A DNA stretch of 64,000 nt, taken from contig BTRK01000002.1 of assembly GCA_036245805.1 (NCBI GenBank), positions 34,826,661-34,890,660 on the forward strand. The letters are read 5' to 3'. Under the pieces are notes generated by a model. The model did no database searches and was not told the origin of the DNA. It saw only the letters and a program-made list of their open reading frames with translations. This DNA is from Pristionchus mayeri (lineage: Eukaryota > Nematoda > Chromadorea > Rhabditida > Neodiplogasteridae). Position 1 is the first letter of the stretch; each line of letters begins with the position of its first letter. A program made the translations under genes and the position numbers. Positions 23,990 to 37,149 of the stretch are shown piece after piece.

Positions 23990-26771
23990 GCTACTCGATG
24001 TCCAAACTCTATGACGTAAGTCATTGAACCTTTCCACTGAGTGTCTTAATTCCCTCTATTAGGATCCGATCTCGAATCTGCCTGACGATATCATCAGGAT
24101 TATCTTCAATGAATTTGACTGGTTAGTAAATTTTAAATTATATATTATTGTCAACTCGCTAAGCCTGACTTGCCGGCATTAATTCGAGGCTAACATAGTA
24201 ACTTTTGAAATAGATTTTCTTTATTTCAGTGATGACTTGGACAATATTTCAATTGTGAGCAAAAAAATGCTACGCTTTGCTTCCTTCGCCATGCAGAAAA
24301 TCAAGAAAGATCTGGTTCACAAACTAACTATCAGACAGGTTAAATGATCCGTGTTCATCCTTATTTAATTTTTTGTTATATAATCACAGTGGTGATTTTG
24401 TCGTCGAAGCGCTTACTGACGGCGCAGGTGAAAATTATTTCGCGGTAGTGGAATTTGAGCATGGAGTGGTAAACCGCATTCGCAAGTGGAAATCTACGAA
24501 TCTCGTTCATTATGAGTTAATCGAGGAATGTGAACCACATTCGAAATCTTCGATTCCAATAGAAGTTTTCGACTGCGTGGAGTACTTCCTCAAGCGATAT
24601 GCAGTACAATCAATCTGAGTTTTCATTAAGTAAGGGAATTATTTTGTTGGATTAGTATATCTTTCCACACCTCTACTAGGGATCAAGCGAGAAAAAGAAA
24701 GGAACTATAATGTAAGTAAAAATCAAGCAACGACTGTACTTTGCATTTTCCCTCTTTATCCAGGTTCTGATTGGCAATGTTTTCCAAATCACTATGAACG
24801 ATATATTATCTGGAGTAAGGGAGACCCACTTGATATTTTCGTGCATCGAACTATTTGGAAATGAAGAGATTGACAAAAGGAAGTGAGTTGTCAATTATTT
24901 AGGTTAACAATGATTATGATATTTTTTAAGATTTCTGTCGTGGGTTATTTTCGCAAATGTAACGGGCATTGTGATTACATATGCCAATTTCAATTGGAGT
25001 AAAGAAACGTACACTTATTTTCTGCAAACAATTTCAAGGTCACCATCCATAACACATCTCGAAATTTACAATCGGCTTGTTTAATCTGTCAGAAATGTGC
25101 TAGAAAAGTTGCGTAAAAAGTTCGCGAACTTCTGATTCTCTCCTGTTCGTGTACTCTCTCTCTTTCTCTAACCAGGTCGTTGAAAAGTTCACGAACTTTT
25201 CGACGAACTGTGTTCGAAAATCATACTTTTCTTTTGTTTTACTTACTTTTATAAACTATTTTTGCTTTTAACTTATGACTTCTTATAATGACAACCTTCC
25301 CTTAGCTGGAATAGCTTCAGAATACAGCGTAGTGAAAGTAAACACGGTTGGAGTAATTTTTTCGAAAATGGGTCACCACTTTCCCCACCCTATAATGTCA
25401 AGCTATTCCATCAGAGGGAAGGTTGTTCTTATAAGCAGTCATAAGTTGAAAGCAAAAATAATTGATAAAAATAAGTAAAACAAAAGAAAAGTACGAATTT
25501 CGAACATAGTTCGTCGAAAAGTTCGTGAACTTTTCAAGGAGCTGCGTGAAAAGTTAGAGAAAGGCGAGAGAGCACGCGTTCTTGAGAGAGGGAAAAGGAA
25601 GCAGTGATTGTTTACTTCCTTTTCCCTCTCTCAAGAATGCGTGCTCTCTCGCCTTTCTCTAACTTTTCACGCAGCTCCTTGAAAAGTTCGTTAAAAACCG
25701 GCATTAATTCGTTCGAAATTCGTACTTTTCTTTTATTTTACTTATTTTTATCAATTATTTTTGCTCTTAACTTATGACTGCGTATAAGAACAACCTTCCC
25801 TCTGATGGAATAGCTTGACATTACAGGGTGGGGAAAGTGGTGACCCATTTTCGAAAAAAATACTCCAACCGTGTTTACTTTCACTACGCTGTATTCTGAA
25901 GCTATTCCAGCTAAGGGAAGGTTGTCATTATAAGAAATTATAAGTTAAAAGCAAAAATAGTTTATAAAAGTAAGTAAAACAAAAGAAAAGTATGATTTTC
26001 GAACACAGTTCGTCGAAAAGTTCGTGAACTTTTCATCGACCTGGTTAGAGAAAGAGAGAGAGCATGCGAAATGGAGAGAATCAGAAGTTCGCGAACTTTT
26101 TACGCAACTTTTTCTCGCACATTTCTGACAGATTAAACAGGCCGAATGACTTGAATTTTCAAAATGACTATGGACGATGGCTCAAAAAAGTATGCGATTG
26201 AAGGGTCTTGCATATTATGGGTCTTGCATGTCTCCATGTGAAGTTGAACATTTAACGAATCCTGCACTAGCTGTGCAAATTCAGAGATAGATAGAATATC
26301 TTGAATTGTATCATCTATTCGCATTATAATAAGCGAATTGGAATTCCCTTAGACGAGCCATTGATTTTTTCACACTTTATTTCAACAACTACACTGTTAT
26401 CTTTCTTTTTACAGGAGCCTTTCCAATTCGACGCTCAACTTCTGGTTGATTTCTTCACGAATTGCAAAGTCCTTAAATTCAATGAGCTAATTATCGAATC
26501 ACATTTTATTTTGGACATCATGAATGTGAGGTTGATCAAATGACAATTCTTTTATATCGTTCAGGAACATCTAATCCACCAAAGAGAGTGCAAGATCCAT
26601 TTGCATACCACTGAGCGTATTGATGTACCTGCCTTGAGAGCACTTGGAGATAATGTCGAGGTGGGGAGATTAGAATAGTGAAAACGGTCGCATCCATTGC
26701 AGGTCGTTGATCACTCATCTCGAGGCAGGCCCGGTTCAGGATTCATGCACGAGGATCACATTTCAGGCTAA
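23990..26771 (+). pseudogene. F-box protein gene, interrupted (F1)
   Basis: Exons parallel to the gene at 46824-48826. They are: up to 24015 (..SMSKLYD); 24063-24121 (DPISNLPDDIIRIIFNEFD, the F-box core); 24230-24338 (DDLDNISIVSKKM, ending LTIRQ); 24382-24603; 24764-24882; 24931-25072 continued at 26145-26180; 26415-26525; 26565-26660; and 26703-26771 (stop TAA). F-box proteins recruit substrates to SCF ubiquitin ligases. A palindromic element splits the exon at 25072/26145. The acceptor before the 24382 exon, AG in the paralogue, reads AT here. The gene is probably dead or yields only a truncated product. Confidence 0.7.
25073..26144. mobile_element. 1,072-bp palindromic element inside an F-box exon
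   Basis: The ends CGGCTTGTTTAATCTG (25073) and its near-complement CAGATTAAACAGGCCG (ending 26144) are the tips of two arms that mirror each other to the centre near 25600. AAT at 25070-25072 and 26145-26147 is a 3-bp target duplication. Removing the element and one AAT restores the exon alignment with the paralogue (..NDL.F.N....W). It encodes no transposase and is non-autonomous. Confidence 0.8.
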
Positions 26772-27191
26772 CAATAAGCTATGAGTATTCGGTTGGAGGG
26801 CATAATATGGCGCACATCGAATCGCGCTATAAAAATACATATTTTTGAATATGTGACAGTACAGTTTTCTATGTATAAATAATTAAGTATCGGCGTTTTA
26901 TTGTTTCCTTTATTATATTTATTTAAAATTTATGCATCTTCAAATATCTTGGTATAAACGTGTTTTTCAATCTCGAGATCCATCTCAAGTTTAAAATATC
27001 ATATATGTATAATTGTTTATTTTCTCAACTCGACGGAGTCGACGTTCGTCAAAAAATGCAAAATTGGGTGGAACAATTATTGCGAAACGATGACATACAG
27101 TTTATCCACGGATGAATTATTGATTCATTTATCGTTTGGGAGAGCAACAGTATATACGGCTCTAAATGTTGTGCAAGTTGACGAATTCTTC
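26772..27191. other. No gene recognised; convergent 3' flanks
   Basis: The F-box gene (+) and the saposin gene (-) end toward each other here. The stretch is AT-rich, as expected for 3' UTRs. No exon or repeat was found. Confidence 0.35.
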
Positions 27192-29434
27192 TTATATGGA
27201 TATCAGCACATTGTAGAGAGATACGGCATTGTTGAAGGGAAGACCGGCCTGGTTGGGGCAAAACCCGATTTGAGCGCATGCCTGTAACAACACATGTACC
27301 TGCATTTGTCTTAGATCACTAAGGAGTGTAAGTCTTGTTATTTATCATGCGATATGTTATTATATTGACAAATTTATAATACAATGAAATCGGAGATCAC
27401 AATTATGTAGATGAAACAGGGAAGCTGACTTCATGTGGTAAGAATAAGAATGTGTATGTCTGAGAGAGTGTGTGTGAGAGATCACGACCTGTTTGGGGTT
27501 GTCGAGGAGCACGTCGAGGTGATGCCACAGCTTCGGCAGCAACTCCGCTAGCACGAGATCGCACTGAGAATTTACATGATTAGCGAATCTTCAAATATAT
27601 TAAAATTGCTGAAACTTCTAGCGATTGTACTGCCGTCGAATGACGACCACATATGCATGTGTGTTTCGCAGGTAGGGATGGCTTAATGAGGAAATCAGCC
27701 TAATCGGAGAGATAGCACAATACAATTTAGATATCATCATTGCGAAATCATCCATAGTCTGATGAAGAGAAACTCACCTCATCCTGGAACCTCGGGAGCT
27801 GTCTGCAGAAATTCTCAGAGATGAATGCATGGATCTGAAATTTAATGACATATGCCTCACCATTCAGCGTGCGTTTTCGCCGGTTAGATACGCGAGATAG
27901 CAATCTAATGGAGATATTCATTTCTCCCCACGGCGGCAATGCTCATGGATCCGTTGAGTTTGCGAAATCACAAGTTTACTTACGGTAGCTCGTTCGTTCG
28001 TGTCATCGACGAACTTCTTGAACTCGATGGCAGCCATCTGGCACTCGTCACACACGAAGTCATTGGAGGAGGTCTGCAGGGAATCTACTTGGCTTGACTA
28101 TTCGACATTCAGTTTCGATATCATAATACCTCTCCCTCCTCGGATTTCGCATCATACGAGATGGATTGTGAGCAATTCAAAGTCGAATAACCTACCATAG
28201 TACACGTAATTTTCTCCTTCTGTAACACATTTCGATCGATTAGGTGAGGTATCTAGTTAACTGTTCCGTCTTTCGTGCCCTTCCATCGATGAGGGTACGA
28301 TATCTTTATCAACCATACCTTTCCATTGATTACTGCCTTCTTGAGGTAGATCATTCCAATGCTATGGAAGTTATTTAGCTTGGCATTTGCGCATAGATGC
28401 ATCCTCTTGCAGACGGTGTGATCGTCGCTCTAAAACAATCGATAAGGTAGCTATCGATAATTGCATGTTGTAGATATTCATTCTAAATTTAATTCATCTC
28501 TTTTATTATTCGATGAGGCATAGCGAATTGATATTATACAAAGTTTCACGTTTATCGCTTCAGGTTGTGCAATATGTTCAACTTACGAGATACGGCTCCA
28601 GCTTCTTGACGGCAACTTCGATCATGGATACCAATCTCTTGCATTCAACCACGTTTGAAGTCTGTAAATCCATATTAAAAAGGTGCCATAATTTTCCAAC
28701 CAAGCCTGGATGCGACACTCATATCGAATATGTTGCAACGCATGTGCATCAACAAAACAATTCCCGATCATCGACATATTGCCTTTTACGAGAAACTAAT
28801 CGATAATCTACTGTAACGTATCCAAATCGAAGCTCTACCGTACTTGAATGCAGAGGGCGTTCAAAAGAAACTTTATTTCGGCCATCTTCTCTGGGTTATC
28901 GATGGCTGCGATGATGCTGTGCACAATCTGCAAGCAGTGGATGGCTTCTGGATATCGCCGGATCTACTTCGGATGAGAAATATTGCATCATGTCTTATTT
29001 GATATATCAAAGGCGGCATCACGAAATGGCTTACACGACCTAGTGCTCGTTCCGCTACCACACTTCTCATGCTTGTCTCATGGTACCATATCTCCGTCTG
29101 CCTCGTCTACTCTTGGGACTCGGGTTGTTTGGTTCCGGCGTGGTAGTACAAGAATTATAGTGTATTGAACGAAATTATGCTTTCATGCTACAGATCCTTG
29201 AATGTTGATCGATATTAAAAATGAAGGGTAAGTGAAGATAATACGCACACTTTTGCACTCTCCGCATGTGTCCTTTAATGCCTGGACTGCTGGAATGCGA
29301 TTGGAAGATATCAGCTCATCCTGGATAAGAAGGGGATCGGAGGTCAAAGATCAAAAACCGAAAATCATTATTGCACTGACCTTGTATGCGAAGGTGCAGG
29401 CCAGGAGGGCCAAGGGAATTAGAATGGAGTGCAT
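27192..29434 (-). CDS. Saposin-like protein with two saposin B domains
   Basis: Ten exons, all phases consistent, 249 residues: 29381-29434, 29251-29320, 28844-28947, 28587-28661, 28319-28429, 28196-28219, 27984-28073, 27778-27834, 27489-27563 and 27192-27281 (stop TAA at 27192-27194). The start ATG directly follows CAG, so the mRNA is probably trans-spliced. The signal peptide is MHSILIPLALLACTFA. Domain 1 begins CGECKKAIHCLQ and runs to VCKRMHLCAN. Domain 2 begins VCDECQMAAIEFKKFVDD, with FCRQLP, CDLVLAELLP and ACAQIGFCPN completing the six-cysteine pattern. Such proteins bind or perturb lipids in lysosomes or the gut lumen. Nothing in the frame is broken. Confidence 0.88.
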
Positions 29435-30157
29435 CTGTAAAAATTGTCATGAATGTGAGAAAGTAACTTTTCGTAAACTAACTTTTTGTATGAGCAAACA
29501 AGCAATGAAGCGAGTGAATGAAGAAGAATTGTGACCCCCGAGAAAAGATAGATGTTGTCTCTAGACCTACTCTCTTCGCCTGGCTGAGAGAGAAGTAGAC
29601 TGGTAAACAAATACAACGAACAGGTGCCGCCGCGTCCAGCGAGTATTTAGTCGTTAAGATATGACAACACATGATGAGGCAGTCTGGGTAATTGTGTTGT
29701 GAGAGAGAGAAAAAAGCCAAAGACATAAGATCAGAAGGTGCTGGGGAATTGCATAATTCACTCTCATTCAATCAATGTTGTGGAGAGCGAGCATGAATTA
29801 ATGATGGAATGATGCCTGAGGGGAGACAGAGGGAAACATATGAGGGAGGAGATACGAGAGTGATTGCAATTGCAACTTGGAAAACAACAACAGAGGCCAT
29901 TGATACATAAATATATCTTGCATGGACTCGGGAATTGGAAGAATAACGACTTTGATGTATAGTATATCTTAATGAATCGTCTTGATGCAACGCGCTCTTC
30001 CGGCAGGTCAAACGATGAGATAATGTGGAAAACGAAGACACGGTGGCCCTCATTACGAGCTAAATTGTAGATAGGACAGAATCGATGAAGCACGCTTATG
30101 TAAGGATGTCGTTCAAATCCCATGGTATAGATTCAAAGTCTAGTCAACGCTAACTTA
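29435..30157. other. Upstream region of the saposin gene
   Basis: No exon seen. The region contains the promoter of the minus-strand saposin gene and extends to the TTA target site of the large transposon at 30155-30157. Confidence 0.35.
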
Positions 30158-31200
30158 TGCTGTGAAAATATCACAGGGTGGAATTCCACCCCTCTGCAAA
30201 TTTCTTCCACGGGTGGAAGAAAAAAATTCGTGTGTCGAGAATCCTGAAGCGAAAAGTCCTGTTTTTCAATTTTGGTTACTGTAAGTCAAATCGTCTGGCG
30301 ACTAGCCAAGTTTGGATCTGCGTTGCGGGGAATCGTCGAACTTGATCGATTTCTCTCGTTTCTTTTCGTATTTTATCCGCGTATTATTGATCACACTAGT
30401 CCTTACCATCATCCCACCGACTAGGACAAGTGCTGCTCCAGTTTTGATCGGCGGAAACGTAGTTACAACTTGACAACTTTTGAGTTGCGACCGATTCGGG
30501 CAGTTTCTCTCTCTTTTGCCCTATTTTCCGCTTTAAACCGTGCTGTTTTGGTTCAACCACCGTGTTTTATTGCTGGCACTTGCGTATTCTAGCCTGATAT
30601 TGGTTTTGCGCACGCACAACACGCATCTGGTAGCGACCTCACTATTCTCAACCTGCACGCATTTTATCGATCTTTTCACGTTCAATGTACTTTCGTTTAT
30701 TTTTATCATTCAAGCGCGTATTAGCTTTACTGTAGCACCGCAATCCCCTCAGCACGCTCGCATTACCCCTATACCGGGTTGACAGTCGTGATTTTCTGCT
30801 TTGGCTTCGTTAAAGGGATTTACCAGTCAAAAATCAAGTGCACTTCAAATTGCGCAGTTTTCGTCCCTCATTTCAATGCATTAACTCAAAAAAATTAAAT
30901 AAATTTTATTAAGCTTAAAAACAGGCAAAGCCGGAAAATGAAAATAATTAATTCCGGTGTAAGTCGACGTATTGTGATTACGGTATTTGAAAATAATCGA
31001 CGTTACGGCGTGATCGCCGTACCCCATCTCATCGACGCTTTTGGTTTCATTGTATTTTCGGTTAATTTTCGTTGTATTTTCATCAAATGTTTTTGCCTTG
31101 TAATGCTAAACCGTATATTCACGTGTATCATGGTAGTTAACCTGTCTAACTGTACTTAAATGATTAACGATGAATGTTACGTAAATTTCCTTCTAGTTCG

Positions 31201-34200
31201 ATGTCCAATTTTCTATGCGTTGTTTGCCTTCAAACTGCGACTGATGTGCGGAGTGTGCCGAAGAAGGATAACAAAAGGAGGGAATGGTTCATCCGACTGA
31301 ACTTGATCGACGAGGAGCTGGACGACCTGGAGAAGCGAGTGCAGGAAAAGTTCAAGGCGAAGAAGAAAGTATGGATATGCTACCGTCACTTCGATAACAA
31401 AGAAGCTGCGCTTCCGATTGATGTGAGTATCTACTGATCAATTTTGGTTTACCGATTTGTATTATATTGCCTTGTCACATGCATGGAATGTACTGGAATA
31501 GTTGCATTGTACGTCTTTACTGTTTTAGCGGCGAGAAAAAACGGATACACCGAGACTCCAAAGGGAAGACAGACCACAGGTACCGGGCATTCTAAGTTTT
31601 ATACGACGGGCAATCGCATATCTAGTACCTGGAAATTCGCACACAAAACGAGCCCTGGGGAGGCAATTCGGCCAAAGAACATGTCCTGAGGAGGCAAAAT
31701 AAGCACACGATACACAACAACCATTATAGAATGTGAGGGTGGAGGAGGAACAACCGTGCGAAGATTCAGTAGGCAGCGTCGGGGACGATATCTACGACTT
31801 TCAGTTGGATGCACCGTCGTCACAGGGAACAGATTACCTGGTAAGAAAATTACTCAGCCGAATTGGCATACTCCACAATTATAAATGTTGAAAAGTATTT
31901 TATTCATTGCAAACACAGTCATACACATAACGGAAATGAAGATGTTTGAAATGATCCTTAAAGTTACCGGACAAGGACGAAACCCTGATCTCGTCGCGTG
32001 TACGAGAGAGTATGCAAAGTGAGAGAGCGCGGGATTACGCTGATCACTTTCGATTTTCCCTTGAGGCTATTATTGATTTTTAGCATTTTTTGTATGCTCA
32101 TTCTCATCTAATTCAGTCATCGGCTATTCGACGGAGGACAAAAAATAGGGGGTCAATTTTGTCCTCGTCCGGTAACTTTAAATCGACAGCAGTAACAACA
32201 GTCATGATATAAATGAGTGATGTAAAAATGAAAGACATCTAGGTTTTTTATCACAATAGAAAACTAAATTCAGTTCGCCCCATCCCAAGGCACGTGTTCG
32301 CAAGAAACAGACAACGGCGTGCTAACGGATTCCCCGACAACAATTGATGATCACAAATTCTTCCTCGTCTCCAAGGAATCCCTAATGTCGCTCTTCTCCC
32401 GTTGCCGCGACTGCGGCACAGCCCAGATCGAAGCCGGGACCTTCCACTCGTGGACCGTAGGCTCGGCCCTCAACCTGCAATGGGTTTGCCTTGTTTGCGA
32501 TCGGATTGTGAGGTGGAGCTCTCAAGAGAAGATAGAGGGATACTATGAGGGAAACCTCAAATTCACTACATCTGTTCACATTACTGGAACGCCCGTGCCT
32601 GTTAGTTCGATATCTATAGAAGACCAGATCAGCCTAGATTAGAACGAAACATATTGTTCTCGGAAATTTAATTCAGAAAGTCCTAGCGATGGGAAAGCAA
32701 CTCGGACTGGCGCTCCCCTCCTACAGCACAATGAGGAACCATGTTGCTGATGTGATCATCCCAGCTGTGGATGTAGTGTATGAGACGCACAAGAAGCAGG
32801 CAGAGGCGACGGTTAGAGGAGCCAGCGGGGTTAGATATTTCATACTTATTTACATCTTTGACTCACTTGAAAACCTTTCCGTGCATCCGACCTCGACCGC
32901 ATACCCCGGCCTCCCCTGAAATATGTCCATGAGGGGGATACGGTAGTTTCTTATGACCCCTCCCATCCCCTCATAACCTCTGACTGCTCCTGGGCCTGCT
33001 TCAATCCATGCGGGGGACGTAGGCCTCTCATCGCAGCTGAAATAGTGTGATGTGAAAACAGAGAAGATCAAAATATCGAACGTTAAAATCCCGCAACTGT
33101 GTATACAGAAGTCACAATGATGTTTCACAAACTTCCTTCTCAATATTAGTCGAATTATCAAAGCACCAATAAAAGCTACTAGAACAATTTTTGATTTCAT
33201 CGCTCCTAATCTTCTAATGCATAGCCGTGGAATAATATAGATATCGGAAGGAAGTTTGAACATTTCAGAAACACGGGATCGACGTGGCGGTCGACGGGAG
33301 ATATGGTACTCGAGGCTTCACTTCAACCAACAACACCAACACCGTGATCGATCTTGGGACGAACTTAGTTTTAGAGGCAGTGAACATGCACAAGAACATG
33401 CGAGGGATAGGTAGTGTTAGTTGTAATTAGTTAGTATCGAGTTTTCTATTACTAGTGGAAACGTTTCCAGACGGCGTGAGTACCCGGATGGAGAAAGAAG
33501 GCATAAAGAGAGAACTCACGACATTAATTAAGAAGATGTTCACGGTCAGATATCGCAATTCGGGAACAACGAAACACCGATATTTAAATGTCGCTAATGC
33601 TAGTTAATGGTAGATAAGGAGTGTAACTTCGGACAACGACGCCAAGATAGGCAAAATGATGAGAAGCGAGCCCCTCTTCTCCCGAATTCGGCACTGTCTC
33701 GACTTTTGGCACTTGATCAAAGGAATCAACAGTGATCTACGAGAGGTTATTAGTATAGTTAGTACGATTAGCTTCAATTAGGTTCACAGTAATAAAGTAA
33801 ATGGAAACAATCGAAGTCAACATACACAAGTGAATTCAGCTAAGCAAGAAGAAGAAGTGTGCTCTGATAAAGTACTGGTGGAAGCACATTGTCAATCACT
33901 GTTATCACGTGCACTACCAGTACCGAAGGAACAGGTCAAAAGGGCTCGAGCGATGGAAGAGTCTGTTGGCTCATGTATGTGGACGGCATAAGCATCTAGA
34001 GAAAGTTAGTGCAAAAACAAAATAACAATAATATTATTTGTTATATCATGCATGCACGATACTAGAAGTTAATCATACTCAGGTGCCGTTCTTGTCGGGG
34101 ATCAGTGGATGCGTGCACAAGGAACTGCCAGAGGCTCCATCTCACAACATTGATCGGAAGAGCGAGGAGTTCCGCCAGCTCAAGAAGGTCATCCTCAAGC

Positions 34201-35246
34201 CCGCCTTCCTCGCCGGATTTGTTCGAGCTTCCCCGAAGAAGAATACCTCTCCCTGCGAGTCTTTCAACTCGCTGGTCAACTTGTACATCCCGAAAGACAT
34301 CGCATGGTATGCAAAAAATTTGACTATTGACCCCCCCCCTCCCCCTACACTTCATAACAACTTGAATCGCCATCGGCCTGTTTTATTAAGTTGCCCCGCC
34401 TTCTACCACGAGAAGATCAAGCTCGTCGTCCTACATCATAACACGATTGCGATGGCGGATCTGACCGCCTTGAGGGAGGAGAAGTCTTCGTATGTGACAA
34501 GGGTGAAAGGACGACAGACTGTTTGTGTGAAGAGGAAGATGTCAGCGGTGGATCACTACTGGAGGAGAGAAGTTAGTACCATGGACAACAGTTCCCTTCC
34601 CAAAGCATCAAAGTAAAATTAGTGTGTTCAGGTCTGGAAGGAGGTACAAGAAGTGGCACGCCAAAGGAAGCTGCACGCTTACCTCAAGAAGATCGGCGCC
34701 CCGGATTCGATCGCCTACGTCAAAGCCCTCTATGGGAAGGAGAACGATCAGCAGGAGGGGGATATGGTAGAAGATGGAGCAGAGAGTGATGTGTCCGTCG
34801 AATTGGGAGGAGGATACGGAGAAGAAGTCGACTCGGACTCGAACCCCATCATGGACCCGATCGTGTTCAGCGATGATCACGATTCGGAGTCGGATCATGA
34901 GAGGGGAGAGACGAGGGAGGAGGTACTGTCTTCTGGTTCCGAGTGGAACGAAGGAGAGGAGGAGGAGTCGAAGACTCCAGCTGGTCGTGGAAGGGGGCGA
35001 AGTGAGCAAGGGAAGGCGAGAGGAGGCACCAGAGGGAAGGGAAGAGCAGCCAAGGTGGCAGAGGAAGACGAGACATCTGAGGAAGAGGGAGAGGGCGAAG
35101 CAGGAGAGGTGAAGCAGCCAGAGAAGCCGAAGAGAGTGATGAAGACGAAGAGAGGAAGAGGGGAGGAAGCGGATGGAGAAGAGGAAGGTTACGAGGGGGA
35201 TGGGAATGAGCCAGTGAAGAGAGTCAGAGGGAAGAAGTCAGATTAG
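31201..35246 (+). CDS. THAP-domain DDE transposase (Kolobok-like)
   Basis: Exons include 31201-31422, 31529-31579, 31730-31840, 32274-32594, 32677-32829, 33269-33410, 33456-33544, then blocks near 33637-33745, 33840-33972, 34082-34304, 34392-34570 and 34633-35246. The N-terminus has the C2CH pattern of a THAP zinc finger (FLCVVCL .. WICYRHF .. ALPID). The core shows DDE candidates: VAVDGRYGTRGFTSTNN (first Asp), VTSDNDAK and HCLDFWHLIKG (second), and NTSPCESFNSLVNLYIPK (Glu). A second CxxC pair (RCRDCG..CLVCDR) precedes the core. The C-terminal 150 residues are an acidic then basic low-complexity tail (KRVRGKKSD stop). The frame is open in every exon I could check, but the phase at 33544/33637 was not reconciled. 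Confidence 0.68.
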
Positions 35247-35734
35247 TTACGAACATGCAGGGACTGAGAAATTGTTAGGGGCACATGCATATTTCCGACT
35301 GTTTGCATTATTACTCACCTATGTTAACCTCCATTTCATGATGATTAATAAATTACTTTTGAAACTACCCTTGTCTCCCAGCTCCCACTCACCCCTGCCT
35401 CCTTCAGTCGATGGGCGTAGATGGCTCCCTCATCTCGCAGCACGCCGAACTCGCACGTGGCGACAAGATCGCGCGGCAGGTCGGGCAGATCGGGCTGCAT
35501 CATCGGAGCGAAGTCCGGATTCGTCAGGAACGGCGTGACGTACTCCTACAAAACCAGTTTGTAATAGATTGTCGTAGCCAAGGCTACCGTAGAACATGGG
35601 AACCATTGATTCTAGCAGCAAAACCCTGCCGGTTTTGGATAATACTACGCCAGTTTTTTGTGCACCAACCTAATAAATGCAACAACCTAATAAATCGATA
35701 ACTAACCCTTACCATAGTTGTGCACGATACGATG

Positions 35735-36370
35735 GGGGGTGCCCATCCGGACGGGCACCTCCCATCGACGTATTGGGGTCATGGTAAAAAATCGATCGGT
35801 AGGTCAAGACTAAGTACCATAACCAATCGATAGTAAAGTACACCCTGATATTGTATATGGATACCGTAACCCGCGAATATCGCAAACTAACTTTATTTTT
35901 AAAAATGTCCTGTCACCGTGCCCAATCGATTGTACAGTACCCAAGTCACTATCGTAACCCAGTTCCTTGGGTCAGATCCAGTTACTTGGGTGAAACATTT
36001 TCATAAAATTGTCAAACATTTTTTTCTAAAACTCCTAAATCGATTATAAAATGATTCACAGTAACGAGAGATACGGTAGGATAATTAAAAATAATTTTAC
36101 TCTCGTTTTTAAATTTTTAGAAAAAAATGTTTGACCCAAGGAACTGGATCTGACCCATGGAACTGGGTTACGGTAGTGACTTGGGTACTGTACAATCGAT
36201 TGGGCATGATGCCAGGACTTTTTAAAAATAAATTTAGTTTGCGATATTCGCGGGTTACGGTATCATGTGCTGTACAATCGATTGTTTATGGTACTGTTTA
36301 TGGTCTTGACCTACTGATCGATTTTTGACCATGACCCCGTATACATCGAGGGGGGGGGGGGGCAATCCCT
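35735..36370. repeat. Palindromic repeat in place of the esterase nucleophile exon
   Basis: The arms about 35768-35990 and 36120-36345 are reverse complements (ATCGATCGGTAGGTCAAGAC.. against its complement). They contain the motif CAGTTCCTTGGGTCAGATC. A poly-G run flanks the right end. The same TTCCTTGGGTCA motif family occurs at 18205-18290 and 37600-37690. Confidence 0.65.
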
Positions 36371-37029
36371 GCACACCGATGATCCGTACCGTTTCGGGCG
36401 CAAGTCTGTAGTCGATCGAGACGAAGAGGCGTGTGCTCATCATTTTGGCCATCGTGCGCGTCACAGACTCATACCTGAGATAGGGAGATAATCAATAATT
36501 GCCAATGAATCGATAAATGATATTACTAATCGATAATTAATGCAAAACACTCACATCTCCGTATTGCCCAAAACGAATCCACCACCGTGGATGAAGATGA
36601 TGGCGCCGTCAGACTCGGTAGTCGCATTATTGCGAGGGTGATACACACGCACCTGCATTACAGTACCATATCTGCTACAGTACTCCACTACCGTACCTTG
36701 ACGCCGTCCCAGTGGGTCGTCTCCATGAGCAGATTCGGATCCCAGTCGAACATCGGCCCGATCAGTCGACTCAACGCGGTCGGCGTCCAGCGCGTCCAGT
36801 ATATCATGCAGTAGGCGTTCGAACACAGGCGCGACTGCAATCGAGAAGACTGTTTAGTATGGTAGGTCGATGGGCATGAAGAAGAGTTCCCCGTGTTACA
36901 ACCATACCTGCCCACACCGCCGGTAAACCCAGGAGCCTATATACGTCGATTGTTTTAACTACCAAAACGTTGATAGTCAAAAGTGTAACCTAGCGAACTA
37001 AAGTTGACCCACCGTACTGTGGTACGGCA

Positions 37030-37110
37030 AATATGTTTCACACTGGTTGGACTCGAACCCACTACCTTCGGTTTCCAAGCCAAACTTGTTAGCCACTCGG
37101 TCATGATTTA
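37030..37110 (-). repeat. tRNA-Ser-like repeat fragment
   Basis: The minus strand reads GACCGAGTGGCTAACA (A-box like) and GTGGGTTCGAGTCC (B-box like) at tRNA spacing. The 5' and 3' arms do not pair, so it is probably a second SINE type or a tRNA pseudogene. Confidence 0.4.
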
Positions 37111-37149
37111 ATAACGAAAAAAATAAAAATAAAATTTCCTCAGAGTTAT

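Noticed and set aside
33840..34620. Transposase classified simply as a plant-type MULE
   Set aside because: The catalytic-region motifs look Mutator-like, but the THAP finger, TTAA target site and AGGRA ends fit Kolobok better. The two families are hard to separate without a profile search.
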